Positions 53,295 to 62,756 of a DNA stretch of 63,658 nucleotides are shown here, one piece after another. The notes beneath the pieces were generated by a model. That model did not search any database, was not told the origin of the DNA, and saw only the letters and a list, made by a program, of their open reading frames with translations. This DNA is from Roseburia sp. Lineage in GTDB: Bacteria; Bacillota; Clostridia; Lachnospirales; Lachnospiraceae. The stretch is taken from the NCBI GenBank assembly GCA_023667765.1, contig JAMOZS010000007.1, positions 1 to 63,658 of the forward strand, written 5' to 3'. The position numbers and the translations under genes are program-made. The number at the start of each line of letters is the position of its first letter. Position 1 is the stretch's first letter.

Positions 53295-55970
53295 GTGTTT
53301 GAAAAGCTCAGTGAACAGGAAGCGCTAGACAGGCAAAAAAGCGATGGAAAATGCGGACTGACAACAGAGGAAGCAGGAAGCCGGCTCATCCGTTACGGAA
53401 AAAACGAATTGCGGGAGGCGAGGAAAAAGACGGCGGCGGAAAATTTTCTGGCGCAGTTAAATGATCCGTTGATTTATGTGTTGATTGTGGCGGCCGCGAT
53501 ATCCATACTTTTGCAGGAAGTGGGAGATGCGGTCATCATTGCCGTGGTAGTGTTTATGAACGCCTTAATCGGTGTGATACAGGAGGGAAAGGCAAGAAAA
53601 GCGCTGGAATCCTTAAAGAAGCTTACCAGTCCCCATGCTTTTGTCATAAGGGACGGGGTGCGCAGGGAAATTCCCGCGGCGGAGCTTACGGAAGGAGATA
53701 TTGTATTATTGGAGGCAGGATGTCAGGTGCCTGCGGATATGAGGCTGATAGAAACGGTAAATCTGAAAATCGAGGAGTCTGCTCTGACCGGGGAGACTTT
53801 GCCGGTGGAGAAGGATTCCCGCTTTCTGGTGGGATGTACAGGGGAGATTCCTCTGGGAGACAGGCGGAATATGGCGTACATGTCCACCATTGTGACTTAC
53901 GGCAGGGGGATGGGAGTAGTATCGGCTGTCGGAATGAATACCCAGATAGGACAGATTGCCGCCATGATTACGGAGACGGGGGAGGAGATGACTCCTTTGC
54001 AGAAACGCTTAGGGGAGCTGGGGAAGGTATTGAGCCTTTTGTCCCTCCTGCTGTGTGGGGCATTGTTTGCCATAGCGGTTTTGCAGAACCGCAATATCCC
54101 GGAGATGCTGATTACGGCAATTTCTCTGGCGGTGGCGGCGGTGCCGGAGGGACTTCCGGCGGTGGTCACCATTTGTCTGGCTTTGTCCGTTACCAAGATG
54201 GTGAAGGTGCATACGATTATCAGGAGGCTGCCTTCCGTGGAGACTTTAGGGGCGGTGAGCGTGGTATGTTCCGACAAGACGGGGACTTTGACACAAAACA
54301 GAATGACGGTGGAAATGTTTTGGTGTGACGGCGGTTTGAACTACCTGCAGGATGTTTTGCGGGAGAGTGGCAGAAGGATGCCGGACAGGAATTTTCTGCA
54401 GGGAATGGTGCTTTGCAACGACGCTTCCATAGAAGGAGGAAACCGCATCGGGGACCCCACGGAGCTTGCTTTGCTCGACATGGGAGCTTTGTTTGAAATA
54501 CATAAAGAGAGTTTGGACCATACCATAAAGAGGATGAGGGAGCTGCCCTTTGATTCTGACAGAAAACTGATGACTACCTATCACAATAATGGCACATCTT
54601 ATACCAAAGGAGCTCCCGACGAAATCTTAAAAAGATGCAGCCATATTCGGATACAGGGAAAAAGCAGGGCTATGACAAGAGAGGACAGGAGGAGGATTGA
54701 AGAGGCGGTTTCCCGGATGTCCTCTCAGGCGCTGCGCACATTGGCGGTGGCAATGAGGGAGTGCGCCGGGGAACCTGTGGAGCGGGAGCTTGTATTTCTG
54801 GGAGTGGTAGGAATGAAAGACCCTGCGAGACCGGAAGCCGGGAAAGCAGTGGAAATCTTTAAAAAAGCCGGAGTTACAACGGTGATGATTACCGGGGACC
54901 ATGTGGACACCGCTTTTGCCATAGGCAGTCAGTTGGGAATCGTAGAGAGCGAAGAACAGTGCATGACGGGCAGACAAATGCAGGAGCTGGGGGAAGAGGA
55001 GTTTCTGCAAAAGTTAGAGCGCACAAGGGTTTTTGCCAGAGTGTCCCCCGTTCAAAAGGTGCGGATTGTGAAGGGTTTCCAGAAAAAGGGACAGATAGTG
55101 GCAATGACCGGAGACGGAGTCAATGACGCGCCATCCTTAAAGGCGGCGGATATCGGCATTGCCATGGGAATGGCGGGAACGGATGTGGCAAAACAGGCAT
55201 CGGATATGATTTTGACGGATGATAACTTTGCAACGATTGAGAAAGCTATTGAGGAGGGCAGGGGAGTATATGAAAATATCCGAAAATCCGTGATATTTTT
55301 GCTTTCTTCCAATCTTGGGGAAATTATGACCATGTTTTTTGCGGTGTTATGCGGTCTGGCGGCTCCCTTAAAATCCAGTCATATCCTGTGGATTAACCTG
55401 ATTACCGATTCCCTGCCCGCCCTCTCTTTGGGGATTGATTATAATGACGGAAGAAGCCTGATGAAAAACAGCCCCAGAAAGGCGGACGAAAGTTTGTTTT
55501 CCAGAGGCGGGTTTGTATGCACCTGTTTTTACGGGGCGCTGATTGCCTGCGCCAGCCTGGGGGCATTTTTAATGCTGCCCTGCGCATGGATTCGGGTACA
55601 GGGACTTCCCTTTACGCTGGAAAATTTGTCCATAGTGCTAAAGCAGGATGTGATTCTTTCCAAAGCCCAGACCTATGCATTTACCGTGCTTGGCATGTCA
55701 CAGCTTTTTCATGCCGTGGGTATGAGGGATGTGAACACATCGGTGTTTCGGATGAACCATTTAAAAAATCCGCTGATGATACTTGCCTGTGTCATTGGCT
55801 TTGGGCTTCAGTTTGCGGTGACGGAAGTGCCTTTTCTGATCAGGGCGTTCGGAACCACCCATTTAAGTTTCCGGGAATGGAAAATTCTTGCCGTTCTGGC
55901 AGCCTTTCCGCTTTTTGCGCATGAAATCATGGTTTTTGTAAAAACTATTTGCCAATGGCGAAAAAAATGA
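53295..55970 (+). CDS. Calcium-transporting-type P-type ATPase (block B copy)
   Basis: 891 aa. Same architecture as the protein at 23996: SALTGETLPVEKD (TGET), CSDKTGTLTQNRMTV, TGDGVNDAPSLK, VPEGLPAVVT, NLITDSLPALSLG. GTG start at 53295 with GGGAGGTG 5 bp upstream; the first codons GTGTTTGAAAA are shared with copy A, as is TTAAGGACATACTTT farther upstream (53220-53234 and 23930-23944). The two proteins are clearly homologous throughout but differ at many positions. Confidence 0.92.
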   Translation: MFEKLSEQEALDRQKSDGKCGLTTEEAGSRLIRYGKNELREARKKTAAENFLAQLNDPLIYVLIVAAAISILLQEVGDAVIIAVVVFMNALIGVIQEGKARKALESLKKLTSPHAFVIRDGVRREIPAAELTEGDIVLLEAGCQVPADMRLIETVNLKIEESALTGETLPVEKDSRFLVGCTGEIPLGDRRNMAYMSTIVTYGRGMGVVSAVGMNTQIGQIAAMITETGEEMTPLQKRLGELGKVLSLLSLLLCGALFAIAVLQNRNIPEMLITAISLAVAAVPEGLPAVVTICLALSVTKMVKVHTIIRRLPSVETLGAVSVVCSDKTGTLTQNRMTVEMFWCDGGLNYLQDVLRESGRRMPDRNFLQGMVLCNDASIEGGNRIGDPTELALLDMGALFEIHKESLDHTIKRMRELPFDSDRKLMTTYHNNGTSYTKGAPDEILKRCSHIRIQGKSRAMTREDRRRIEEAVSRMSSQALRTLAVAMRECAGEPVERELVFLGVVGMKDPARPEAGKAVEIFKKAGVTTVMITGDHVDTAFAIGSQLGIVESEEQCMTGRQMQELGEEEFLQKLERTRVFARVSPVQKVRIVKGFQKKGQIVAMTGDGVNDAPSLKAADIGIAMGMAGTDVAKQASDMILTDDNFATIEKAIEEGRGVYENIRKSVIFLLSSNLGEIMTMFFAVLCGLAAPLKSSHILWINLITDSLPALSLGIDYNDGRSLMKNSPRKADESLFSRGGFVCTCFYGALIACASLGAFLMLPCAWIRVQGLPFTLENLSIVLKQDVILSKAQTYAFTVLGMSQLFHAVGMRDVNTSVFRMNHLKNPLMILACVIGFGLQFAVTEVPFLIRAFGTTHLSFREWKILAVLAAFPLFAHEIMVFVKTICQWRKK

Positions 55971-55976
55971 TATGAT
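55949..55976 (+). promoter_or_regulatory. Promoter of trpS (block B)
   Basis: -35 TTGCCA (55949-55954), 16-bp spacer, -10 TATGAT (55971-55976). Overlaps the ATPase stop codon. Same boxes and spacing as in block A, although the spacer and leader differ. Confidence 0.75.
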
Positions 55977-56056
55977 ATATGAGGTGGCTTATAATGACAG
56001 GGAGCCGCTCAGATTTGAGATAGCAGGCGCAGCATATGCGCAGAATGGAGCAGGAA

Positions 56057-57151
56057 ATGGATAAGATTATTTTAACCGGGGACAGACCTACCGGAAGGCT
56101 GCATGTGGGGCATTATGTGGGTTCTTTGCGCAGGCGTGTGGAATTGCAGAATTCCGGAGAATATAAAAAGACTTTTATTATGATTGCCGATGCGCAGGCC
56201 CTTACCGACAATATCGAGAATCCGGAAAAAGTAAGGCAGAATATTATAGAGGTGGCGTTAGATTATTTATCCTGCGGACTTGACCCCGAGAAGGCAACTT
56301 TGTTTATCCAGTCCCAGATTTCGGAATTGTGCGAGCTGACCTTTTATTATATGGATTTGGTGACGGTGGCGCGCCTGCAGCGGAATCCCACCGTAAAGAG
56401 CGAGATTCAGATGCGTAATTTTGAGGCAAGCATTCCGGTGGGATTTTTTACCTACCCCATCAGTCAGGCGGCGGATATTACCGCATTTAAGGCTACCACG
56501 GTGCCGGTGGGGGGAGATCAGCTTCCCATGATTGAGCAGACAAGGGAAATCGTACATAAATTCAACACGGTGTATGCCCCGGTTCTGGCAGAGCCTGCCG
56601 CGCTTCTGCCGCAGAATGAGGCATGTCAGAGACTGCCGGGCATTGACGGTAAGGCAAAGATGAGTAAATCTCTCGGAAACTGCATTTATCTGTCGGACAC
56701 GGCGGATGAGGTGCGCACGAAAATCATGAGTATGTTTACCGACCCGCTGCATTTGCAGGTAAGCGACCCGGGGCATCTGGAGGGCAATACGGTATTTACC
56801 TATCTGGACGCTTTCTGCAGGCAGGAGCATTTTGAGAGATATCTTCCGGATTATGCCAATCTGGACGAGCTGAAAGCGCATTACCAGAGGGGCGGTTTAG
56901 GAGATGTGAAGGTAAAGAAATTCCTGAACAATGTGATGCAGGAAACTTTAGAGCCTATCAGAACCCGCAGAAAAGAGTTGGAAAAGGATATTCCGGCAAT
57001 TTATGATATTCTGAAAAAAGGGAGCGAGGATGCAAGACAAGTGGCTGCCCGGACTTTATCGGAAGTAAAGACTGCCATGCGCATCAATTATTTTGAGGAC
57101 GAAGAGCTGATCCGTATGCAGAGTGCAAAGTACGGTGAAGAATCCGTTTAG
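56057..57151 (+). CDS. trpS: Tryptophan--tRNA ligase (block B copy)
   Basis: 364 aa from ATG 56057 ([13 protein letters not shown]), aligned with the block A start; ATGs at 56036 and 56045 would add up to seven residues. HIGH-like and KMSKS motifs are intact ([21 protein letters not shown]). Substitutions against copy A are few and conservative, while codons differ often, so both copies have been under purifying selection. Confidence 0.96.
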   Translation: MDKIILTGDRPTGRLHVGHYVGSLRRRVELQNSGEYKKTFIMIADAQALTDNIENPEKVRQNIIEVALDYLSCGLDPEKATLFIQSQISELCELTFYYMDLVTVARLQRNPTVKSEIQMRNFEASIPVGFFTYPISQAADITAFKATTVPVGGDQLPMIEQTREIVHKFNTVYAPVLAEPAALLPQNEACQRLPGIDGKAKMSKSLGNCIYLSDTADEVRTKIMSMFTDPLHLQVSDPGHLEGNTVFTYLDAFCRQEHFERYLPDYANLDELKAHYQRGGLGDVKVKKFLNNVMQETLEPIRTRRKELEKDIPAIYDILKKGSEDARQVAARTLSEVKTAMRINYFEDEELIRMQSAKYGEESV

Positions 57152-57306
57152 GATGTAAATTATAAGTTTCGTATTTTCCTGTTTTCTGAACTGGCCGCCT
57201 ATATGGAACGATATTGCCCAAAAGAAACAAATTTTGATAGAACCGAAAAAAATGGGCATGATAGTATCAGAGAAATATTTGGCGTAATGCAAAAAAGGAG
57301 AGCAGT

Positions 57307-58332
57307 ATGAATCAGAAAGCGGGAAGAGCCAGCATTAAGCTGGAAAATAGTGTATACATTTTGAACAGCGCCAGCATAGTCGGCAAAAAAGAAGGGGAAG
57401 GCCCTCTGGGGCTTTTGTTTGACATGATTGGGGAGGATGACCTTTTCGGCTGCAATAGTTGGGAAGAGGCGGAGAGCAGTTTACAGAAGGATGCGGTGTA
57501 TCTGGCGCTCAGCAAGGCGGGAGTCAGTGCGGAAGATATTTCTTTTATTTATGCGGGTGACTTACTTGGTCAATCCATTGCCACTTCTTTCGGAATCTCA
57601 TCTTATAATATTCCATTGTTCGGCGTATACGGCGCCTGCTCCACCTGTGGGGAATCATTGGCGCTGGGGGCAATGACCATTGCAGGGGGGTATGCGGATA
57701 AGGTGGTATGTGTGACTTCCAGCCATTTTGCCAGTGCGGAGAAAGAATTCCGCTTTCCGTTAGAGTATGGGAACCAGAGACCTTTGTCCGCCACATGGAC
57801 CGTGACGGGAAGCGGCGCCTTTGTGCTTGGGAATCAGCCCTTGGAGGGAAGCGGCGCCAGAGCCCGTATTGTGGGCATGACCGTAGGAAAAATCGTAGAT
57901 TACGGTTTAAAGGATTCCATGAACATGGGGGCATGTATGGCTCCGGCAGCAGCATCTACTTTGGAACAGCATTTTATTGACTTTGGCAGTCAGCCGGAGA
58001 ATTATGATAAAATTATCACAGGGGACTTGGGCTCTGTGGGGCAGAAGGTCTTAATTGATCTGCTCCGGAAAAAGGGATATGATATTTCCGCGCAGCATAT
58101 GGACTGCGGAATTGAAATTTTTGACGCTCAGGCTCAGGATACCCATGCCGGGGGAAGCGGCTGCGGCTGTAGTGCGGTGACTCTGTCCGCTTATATTTTG
58201 AAGCAGCTGGAAGAAGGAAACTGGAAAAAGGTATTGTTCATGCCTACGGGAGCCCTTCTCAGCAAAACCAGTTTTAATGAGGGAAAGAGCGTGCCGGGCA
58301 TTGCTCATGCGCTGGTGCTGGAAAAATGCTGA
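57307..58332 (+). CDS. spoVAD: Stage V sporulation protein AD (block B copy)
   Basis: 341 aa, the usual family length. YILNSASIVGKKEGEGPLG, GVYGACSTCGESLALGAM and DTHAGGSGCGCSAVTLSAY are present. Lacks the 17-residue insert of copy A. ATG 57307 has AAAGGAGAG upstream. Here spoVAE lies nearby on the opposite strand, and no second spoVAC is present. Confidence 0.95.
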   Translation: MNQKAGRASIKLENSVYILNSASIVGKKEGEGPLGLLFDMIGEDDLFGCNSWEEAESSLQKDAVYLALSKAGVSAEDISFIYAGDLLGQSIATSFGISSYNIPLFGVYGACSTCGESLALGAMTIAGGYADKVVCVTSSHFASAEKEFRFPLEYGNQRPLSATWTVTGSGAFVLGNQPLEGSGARARIVGMTVGKIVDYGLKDSMNMGACMAPAAASTLEQHFIDFGSQPENYDKIITGDLGSVGQKVLIDLLRKKGYDISAQHMDCGIEIFDAQAQDTHAGGSGCGCSAVTLSAYILKQLEEGNWKKVLFMPTGALLSKTSFNEGKSVPGIAHALVLEKC

Positions 58333-58423
58333 TTTTTTGCAAAAAGGCTGGCAATTATTCCGTTCCTATTGTAAAATTGAGAAGAATAGAAACTTTAACG
58401 GTTAAAAAGCGAACGGAGAATTT

Positions 58424-58921
58424 ATGCTGGCATTAAGGATTACTTCCCTGAAAAATTTTATGAACCAAATGCTTGTGGGGGACGCCTTTGACCCGTTTTT
58501 GCTGGAGGAGGCGGTTATCGCCACGGCAGTTACCTATACCATTGACGGGCATATCCACAAAGAATTTTATCCTATGGAGGAGCGGGGGACCGATATGCTG
58601 CCCTATGAACTGAAGCCTTGGAGCGAGATAAAGGGGCTGTGTTTTGAACTGATCAAGGGCAGGCGCGCTCCTCTACATTTTAAGTTTGTCCTGCATTTGA
58701 AACCGGAACAGACCGCAAAGCTTTTTGCAAAAGAGCAGGGGGCGGAAGCTTCCGTGATAAAAGCTTTGGCGCTGACGGTGAAATACGATGAAAAAGGCGC
58801 TCTGCTGACTACCGGTATCGCTTACAATACTTTTGTCATGGCCAGAGAGCCTGATAAAATCTGGGACAGGGCAGTGCTTCAATATCTTGCCGGAAAGGGC
58901 ATTGGTTTTGAAGAACTGTGA
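58424..58921 (+). CDS. DUF5721 family protein (block B copy)
   Basis: 165 aa, starts MLALRITSLKNFMNQMLVGD. Shares YTIDGHIHKEFYP and LPYELKPWSEIKGLCFELIKG with the copy at 33182. ATG 58424 with CGGAG upstream. Convergent with spoVAE (24-bp gap). Function unknown. Confidence 0.75.
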   Translation: MLALRITSLKNFMNQMLVGDAFDPFLLEEAVIATAVTYTIDGHIHKEFYPMEERGTDMLPYELKPWSEIKGLCFELIKGRRAPLHFKFVLHLKPEQTAKLFAKEQGAEASVIKALALTVKYDEKGALLTTGIAYNTFVMAREPDKIWDRAVLQYLAGKGIGFEEL

Positions 58922-58945
58922 GTTCCGGTTTGATTCAATTTTTTC

Positions 58946-59302
58946 TTACTTTTTCATTTTGGGCTTAAAAATGATACTGGCAAGATATCCGAAAATCAAG
59001 GCGGCGGCGGTTCCTACGGCGCCTGCTTTAAAACCTCCGGCGAACAGACCTAAAAATCCCTGCTCGTTGACTGCTTCTTTGACTCCCTTCATCAAAATAT
59101 TGCCAAATCCCAATAAAGGCACGCTTGCCCCGGCTCCGGCAAATTCCACAAAGGGTTCATACCATCCAAACACGCTGATGACTGCGCCGGTGACTACTAA
59201 AAGAACCATGATCCGTCCGGGCATCATCTTGGTCTTTTCCATGAGAATCTGCACCAGGGCACAAATCAGTCCCCCAACCCAGAAAGCATTGATATAGTCC
59301 AT
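58946..59302 (-). CDS. spoVAE: Stage V sporulation protein AE (block B copy)
   Basis: 118 aa membrane protein, eight differences from copy A by eye (for example V4I). FWVGGLICALVQILMEKTKM core intact. Inverted relative to spoVAD, so the two cannot share a transcript here. Confidence 0.94.
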   Translation of the reverse strand: MDYINAFWVGGLICALVQILMEKTKMMPGRIMVLLVVTGAVISVFGWYEPFVEFAGAGASVPLLGFGNILMKGVKEAVNEQGFLGLFAGGFKAGAVGTAAALIFGYLASIIFKPKMKK

Positions 59303-59333
59303 TTCCTATACTCCTTTTTATTTTGTATAGGAA
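59303..59333 (-). promoter_or_regulatory. Hairpin presenting the spoVAE ribosome site in its loop
   Basis: TTCCTATAC and GTATAGGAA (9 bp, perfect) flank a 13-nt loop that holds AAAAAGGA on the minus strand, directly before the start codon. Could be a translational control hairpin or a dyad operator. Confidence 0.5.
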
Positions 59334-59350
59334 TAGTATGGGCAAAAAAG

Positions 59351-60262
59351 CTATTTTTTATGTAACCATTCCGACGGCAGCTGCACGATGAGTATCGCTG
59401 TAAAGACAATGATGCATCCGAGGATTTGTCTGGGGGTCATACTCTGGTCGGTTTTCAGAAATCCGATTTTGTAGAAAAGCCATGCCGCTACGGTAGCAAT
59501 CACGGACTCCAGACTTAAAATCAGCGCAGCAACGGTGGGATTAAAATTTTTCTGCCCGATAATCTGCAGGGTGTATGCCACGCCGCAGCTCATGACCCCG
59601 GCGTACAGCAGCGTCCCCATGCCTTCCGTAATCTGCGAGAGGTTCGGCTGCCCCCAAATCAGCGCCCCTATACTGCATAGAATGCCGCAGATGAAAAATT
59701 GGATGCAGGAGATCATGACGCCGTCCGCTTTGGGGGAGTAATAATCCACCAGCATAATGTGGGCGGTAAATACAATGGCACACAAAAATACCAGAATATC
59801 CCCTTTGCCGAGGCGAAAGCTTTCCGTTATGCATAGCAAATACATCCCCACCGCCGCAAGGAATGCCGCGAACCACACGATACCGGACACTTTTTTGTGA
59901 AAGAAGATTCCGGCAATGGGAACGAAAATAATATATAGGGCGGTGATAAAGCCCGATTTGCCCACGGTGGTGTATTGGATGCCAAACTGCTGCAGGGTGC
60001 TTGCAACGGTCATGGCAATGCCGCAGAGAATGCCTGCCCGGATGGTAATTTTGGGGTCGGAGGGTTCCGGTTTCTGCCCGAAAATCCGGCGGGAAATAAA
60101 TAAATACGCCAAAATGGAGAGCGCCCCGATTAGTGAGCGCACTCCGTTAAAGGTCAGGGGATGCATAAAGTCCATTGCCTTGCTTTGGAACACAAATGCC
60201 ATACCCCAGATAAATGCTGTTGTAAATAATAGAAAACTGTTTCTTGTGGTTTTGCGGTTCAT
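59351..60262 (-). CDS. EamA/DMT family transporter
   Basis: 303 aa with ten membrane helices in two EamA repeats: FIWGMAFVFQSKAMDFMHPL near the N-terminus and the second repeat near LLYAGVMSCGVAYTLQIIGQ. Such proteins export metabolites or amino acids; the substrate is unknown. It lies 17 bp downstream of ridA on the same strand, likely one transcript. It has no counterpart in block A. Confidence 0.9.
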   Translation of the reverse strand: MNRKTTRNSFLLFTTAFIWGMAFVFQSKAMDFMHPLTFNGVRSLIGALSILAYLFISRRIFGQKPEPSDPKITIRAGILCGIAMTVASTLQQFGIQYTTVGKSGFITALYIIFVPIAGIFFHKKVSGIVWFAAFLAAVGMYLLCITESFRLGKGDILVFLCAIVFTAHIMLVDYYSPKADGVMISCIQFFICGILCSIGALIWGQPNLSQITEGMGTLLYAGVMSCGVAYTLQIIGQKNFNPTVAALILSLESVIATVAAWLFYKIGFLKTDQSMTPRQILGCIIVFTAILIVQLPSEWLHKK

Positions 60263-60279
60263 AGCCCTATAACCCCGGC

Positions 60280-60654
60280 TTAGATTTCTGCGATAACTTC
60301 CACTTCACAAAGTACATTTTTGGGAAGGGTCTTTACGGCAACACAGCTTCTGGCGGGTTTTTCCGTAAAATATTCCGCATAAATTTCGTTAAAGGTGGCA
60401 AAATCGCCCATATCCGCCAAGAAACAGGTGGTTTTTACCACTTTGGTATAATCTGTGCCCGCCGCTTCCAAAAGCGCGCCGATATTTTTCATGACCTGTC
60501 TGGTCTGGGAAACAATGTCGTCTCCTTCAATTTCGCCGTTAGCGGGATTAATTGCAATCTGTCCCGATGCAAAGAGCAGATTGCCTGTGATAATACCTTG
60601 GGAATAAGGTCCGATTGCCGCGGGGGCGTTTTGGGTTGAAATCTTATTTAACAT
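60280..60654 (-). CDS. ridA: RidA family enamine/imine deaminase (block B copy)
   Basis: 124 aa; APAAIGPYSQGI and RSCVAVKTLPKNVLCEVEVIA conserved. The C-terminal 30 residues are identical to copy A. GGGAGG ribosome site upstream of the start (60660s). Cytoplasmic. Confidence 0.94.
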   Translation of the reverse strand: MLNKISTQNAPAAIGPYSQGIITGNLLFASGQIAINPANGEIEGDDIVSQTRQVMKNIGALLEAAGTDYTKVVKTTCFLADMGDFATFNEIYAEYFTEKPARSCVAVKTLPKNVLCEVEVIAEI

Positions 60655-60723
60655 TTGAATACCTCCCTGTTCCTTTGAATTTCGGTGTGAATGTTCTGTT
60701 TGGATGGACTTTGCGGACTGCTG

Positions 60724-60963
60724 TTAAGGGTCGGGTTCGTCAAACTCCGCCGTCACATAAAATCCCCTGTCATTTTCCGCAATATCTACCACAGTGCCCT
60801 CTTTAGTCCGAAGCCTGTCCCTGAAAGGAATATTGGCGGACATGGCAAGGGCCGGGTCAATGGTGTAATAGTAATTGCTGGGAAGTACGCCTTCCGTCAC
60901 ATGAATTTTCTGTCCCACTTCCAGAAAGCCGGATCGTTCCATTTTAAATTCCATCCTGCGCAT
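60724..60963 (-). CDS. Conserved hypothetical protein, 79 aa (block B copy)
   Basis: Starts MRRMEFKMERSGFLEVGQ; shares VTEGVLPSNYYY and LAMSANIPFR with the protein at 29112. Unknown function; its place next to ridA is conserved in both blocks. It lies 16 bp after the SCP2 gene. Confidence 0.75.
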   Translation of the reverse strand: MRRMEFKMERSGFLEVGQKIHVTEGVLPSNYYYTIDPALAMSANIPFRDRLRTKEGTVVDIAENDRGFYVTAEFDEPDP

Positions 60964-60979
60964 CCGAATGTACTCCTTC

Positions 60980-61339
60980 TTACTGTTTCTTGGGCTTGCG
61001 ACCTCTGGTCTTTGGCTGCTTCGGAACGATTTCCTTTAACAAAACAGCCTTGCCTAAATCGCCGGAAGCTTTGATTTTGCCGGTAAGATAAGCATTCACG
61101 GGATCCAATTTGCCTTCTGCGATGGCAATCAGGTTCTCGGCGGAGGTGGTCACAAGCACATCCCTGTCATAATATTCATAGGGCTGGATGTCTATCTGAC
61201 CGTCTGCAATCTTGACATAAAGCGCTCCGGAGCCTTCTCCGGTCACATTAAACTGAATTGCAACATGTTCTTTGATTTTGCTGGCATCTGCAGTGCTGTA
61301 CGCCTGTTTTAAGGTTGCTACCAACTCTTCATATGTCAT
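60980..61339 (-). CDS. SCP2 sterol-binding-domain protein
   Basis: 119 aa. SCP2-type lipid-binding fold: VAIQFNVTGEGSGALYVKIADGQ (split) and LIAIAEGKLDPVNAYLTGKIKASGD-type C-terminal helix; ends in a basic tail TRGRKPKKQ. Bacterial stand-alone SCP2 proteins probably bind lipids or fatty acyl ligands; the role here is unknown. First gene of a leftward cluster SCP2-small gene-ridA-EamA. Confidence 0.85.
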   Translation of the reverse strand: MTYEELVATLKQAYSTADASKIKEHVAIQFNVTGEGSGALYVKIADGQIDIQPYEYYDRDVLVTTSAENLIAIAEGKLDPVNAYLTGKIKASGDLGKAVLLKEIVPKQPKTRGRKPKKQ

Positions 61340-61608
61340 ACTTAACCTCGTTTCTGCGCAAGTAAATACGCTTGGTGTGATTTGTAACTAGTATAGCAGA
61401 AAAAGCGGGGTGTGGCAATCAAAAAACATATCACGAAACATTTCCGGGAAAATTCCCTTTACAGATATATGAATATATGATACGATAAGTAGTAATAAAA
61501 ACTATGTCACAAGTCTGCTTGAGTTACATGATGTGGAAACAATGTTTAAAGAAATGATTAAAGACCTTGGAAAACGGTAACGCTAATAGAAGGAAAGGGA
61601 GAGCGGAG

Positions 61609-62445
61609 ATGAGTTATAAGATAGTGATTGACAGCTGCTGCGAGCTGCCCAAGGAATTATATAAGGACAGCAGGATAGAAAACATCCCATTGGAGCTGGA
61701 GGTAGGGGATTATAGGGTTTTGGATGATGAAAGCTTTAATCAGGCGCTCTTTCTGCGCAAAGTAGCGGAGTGCCCTATGTGCCCGAAGTCTTCCTGTCCT
61801 TCGCCGGAGCGGTACAGGGAAGCGTACCATGCGGAGGCGGAGCGGATTTATGTTGTGACACTGTCTTCCCACTTAAGCGGAAGCCACAACAGCGCGGTGC
61901 TTGGCAAGAATCTCTATCATGAAAAATACGGAGAGAAGCAGATTCATGTGGTGGATTCTGAATCCGCCTGCTGCGGGGAGGGACAGATTGCCCTGAAATT
62001 GATGGAATTGGAAGAGCAGGGGCTTTCTTTTGAAGAAGTCGTAAAGCAGATAGAAGCTTTCCGCGACAGAATGCGTACTTATTTTGTGCTGGATAATCTG
62101 GATGCCCTCAGGAAAAACGGACGGCTCACAGGAATCAAGTCTTTGGCGGCATCGGCGTTAAACATAAAACCTGTAATGTCTGCGGATAAGGGGGTCATTG
62201 TCCAAAAGGGTCAATGCATAGGCACCAAAAAGGCTTTGATCAAAATGGCGGATATGGTGATCGGAGAGCTTAAGGGCAGGAAGGACTGTACCTTGATGAT
62301 TTCCCACTGCAATGCGCCGGAGCGGGCGAAACAGGTGCAGAAGATGATAGAGGAGAGAGCGGAATTTAAAAAATCCCTCATCGTGGATACCAGAGGAGTG
62401 GGCAGCCTGTACGCAAGCGACGGAGGCATTGTGGTGACGGTATAA
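61609..62445 (+). CDS. DegV family fatty-acid-binding protein
   Basis: 278 aa from ATG 61609 (MSYKIVIDSCCELPKEL) with GGAAAGGGAG upstream; an in-frame upstream start at 61567 is less likely. Family features: VIDSCCELP, VVTLSSHLSGSHNSA with the ligand-binding serines, VVDSESACCGEG, and a C-terminal VGSLYASDGGIVV. FakB-type proteins deliver fatty acids to the FakA kinase; whether this one does is unknown. A CPMCPKSSC motif (residues about 60-68) adds cysteines and recalls a DegV subgroup. Confidence 0.9.
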   Translation: MSYKIVIDSCCELPKELYKDSRIENIPLELEVGDYRVLDDESFNQALFLRKVAECPMCPKSSCPSPERYREAYHAEAERIYVVTLSSHLSGSHNSAVLGKNLYHEKYGEKQIHVVDSESACCGEGQIALKLMELEEQGLSFEEVVKQIEAFRDRMRTYFVLDNLDALRKNGRLTGIKSLAASALNIKPVMSADKGVIVQKGQCIGTKKALIKMADMVIGELKGRKDCTLMISHCNAPERAKQVQKMIEERAEFKKSLIVDTRGVGSLYASDGGIVVTV

Positions 62446-62478
62446 GGCAGGGGTATTAAAATATGGGTTATAAAAATA

Positions 62479-62754
62479 TTACTGCAGAAGATATCTATAA
62501 ATAAATATGGAAATACAAGCTTGCAGGATTAAGATAACAGGCATCCCAATTTGAAATTTCGGATGCCTTGTTTTATGGCGGAAGAGCTGCATTCCCAAAA
62601 TGCAGCCAAGGCTTCCCCCGATTAAGGCAGCCGTAAAAAGAGAAGCCTCCGAGATGCGCCAGGCACCCCGGATGGCTCTTTTTTTATCAATGCCCATCAT
62701 GGCAAATCCTATGATATTTATGATGACCAGATAAGCAATCAACAATATTTCCAT
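62479..62754 (-). CDS. DUF1294 membrane protein (block B copy)
   Basis: 91 aa, MGIDKKRAIRGAWRISEASL and MQLFRHKTRHPKFQIGMP. Directly downstream of argG on the same strand with a 2-bp gap, so probably cotranscribed with it. Function unknown. Confidence 0.87.
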   Translation of the reverse strand: MEILLIAYLVIINIIGFAMMGIDKKRAIRGAWRISEASLFTAALIGGSLGCILGMQLFRHKTRHPKFQIGMPVILILQACISIFIYRYLLQ

Positions 62755-62756
62755 AA

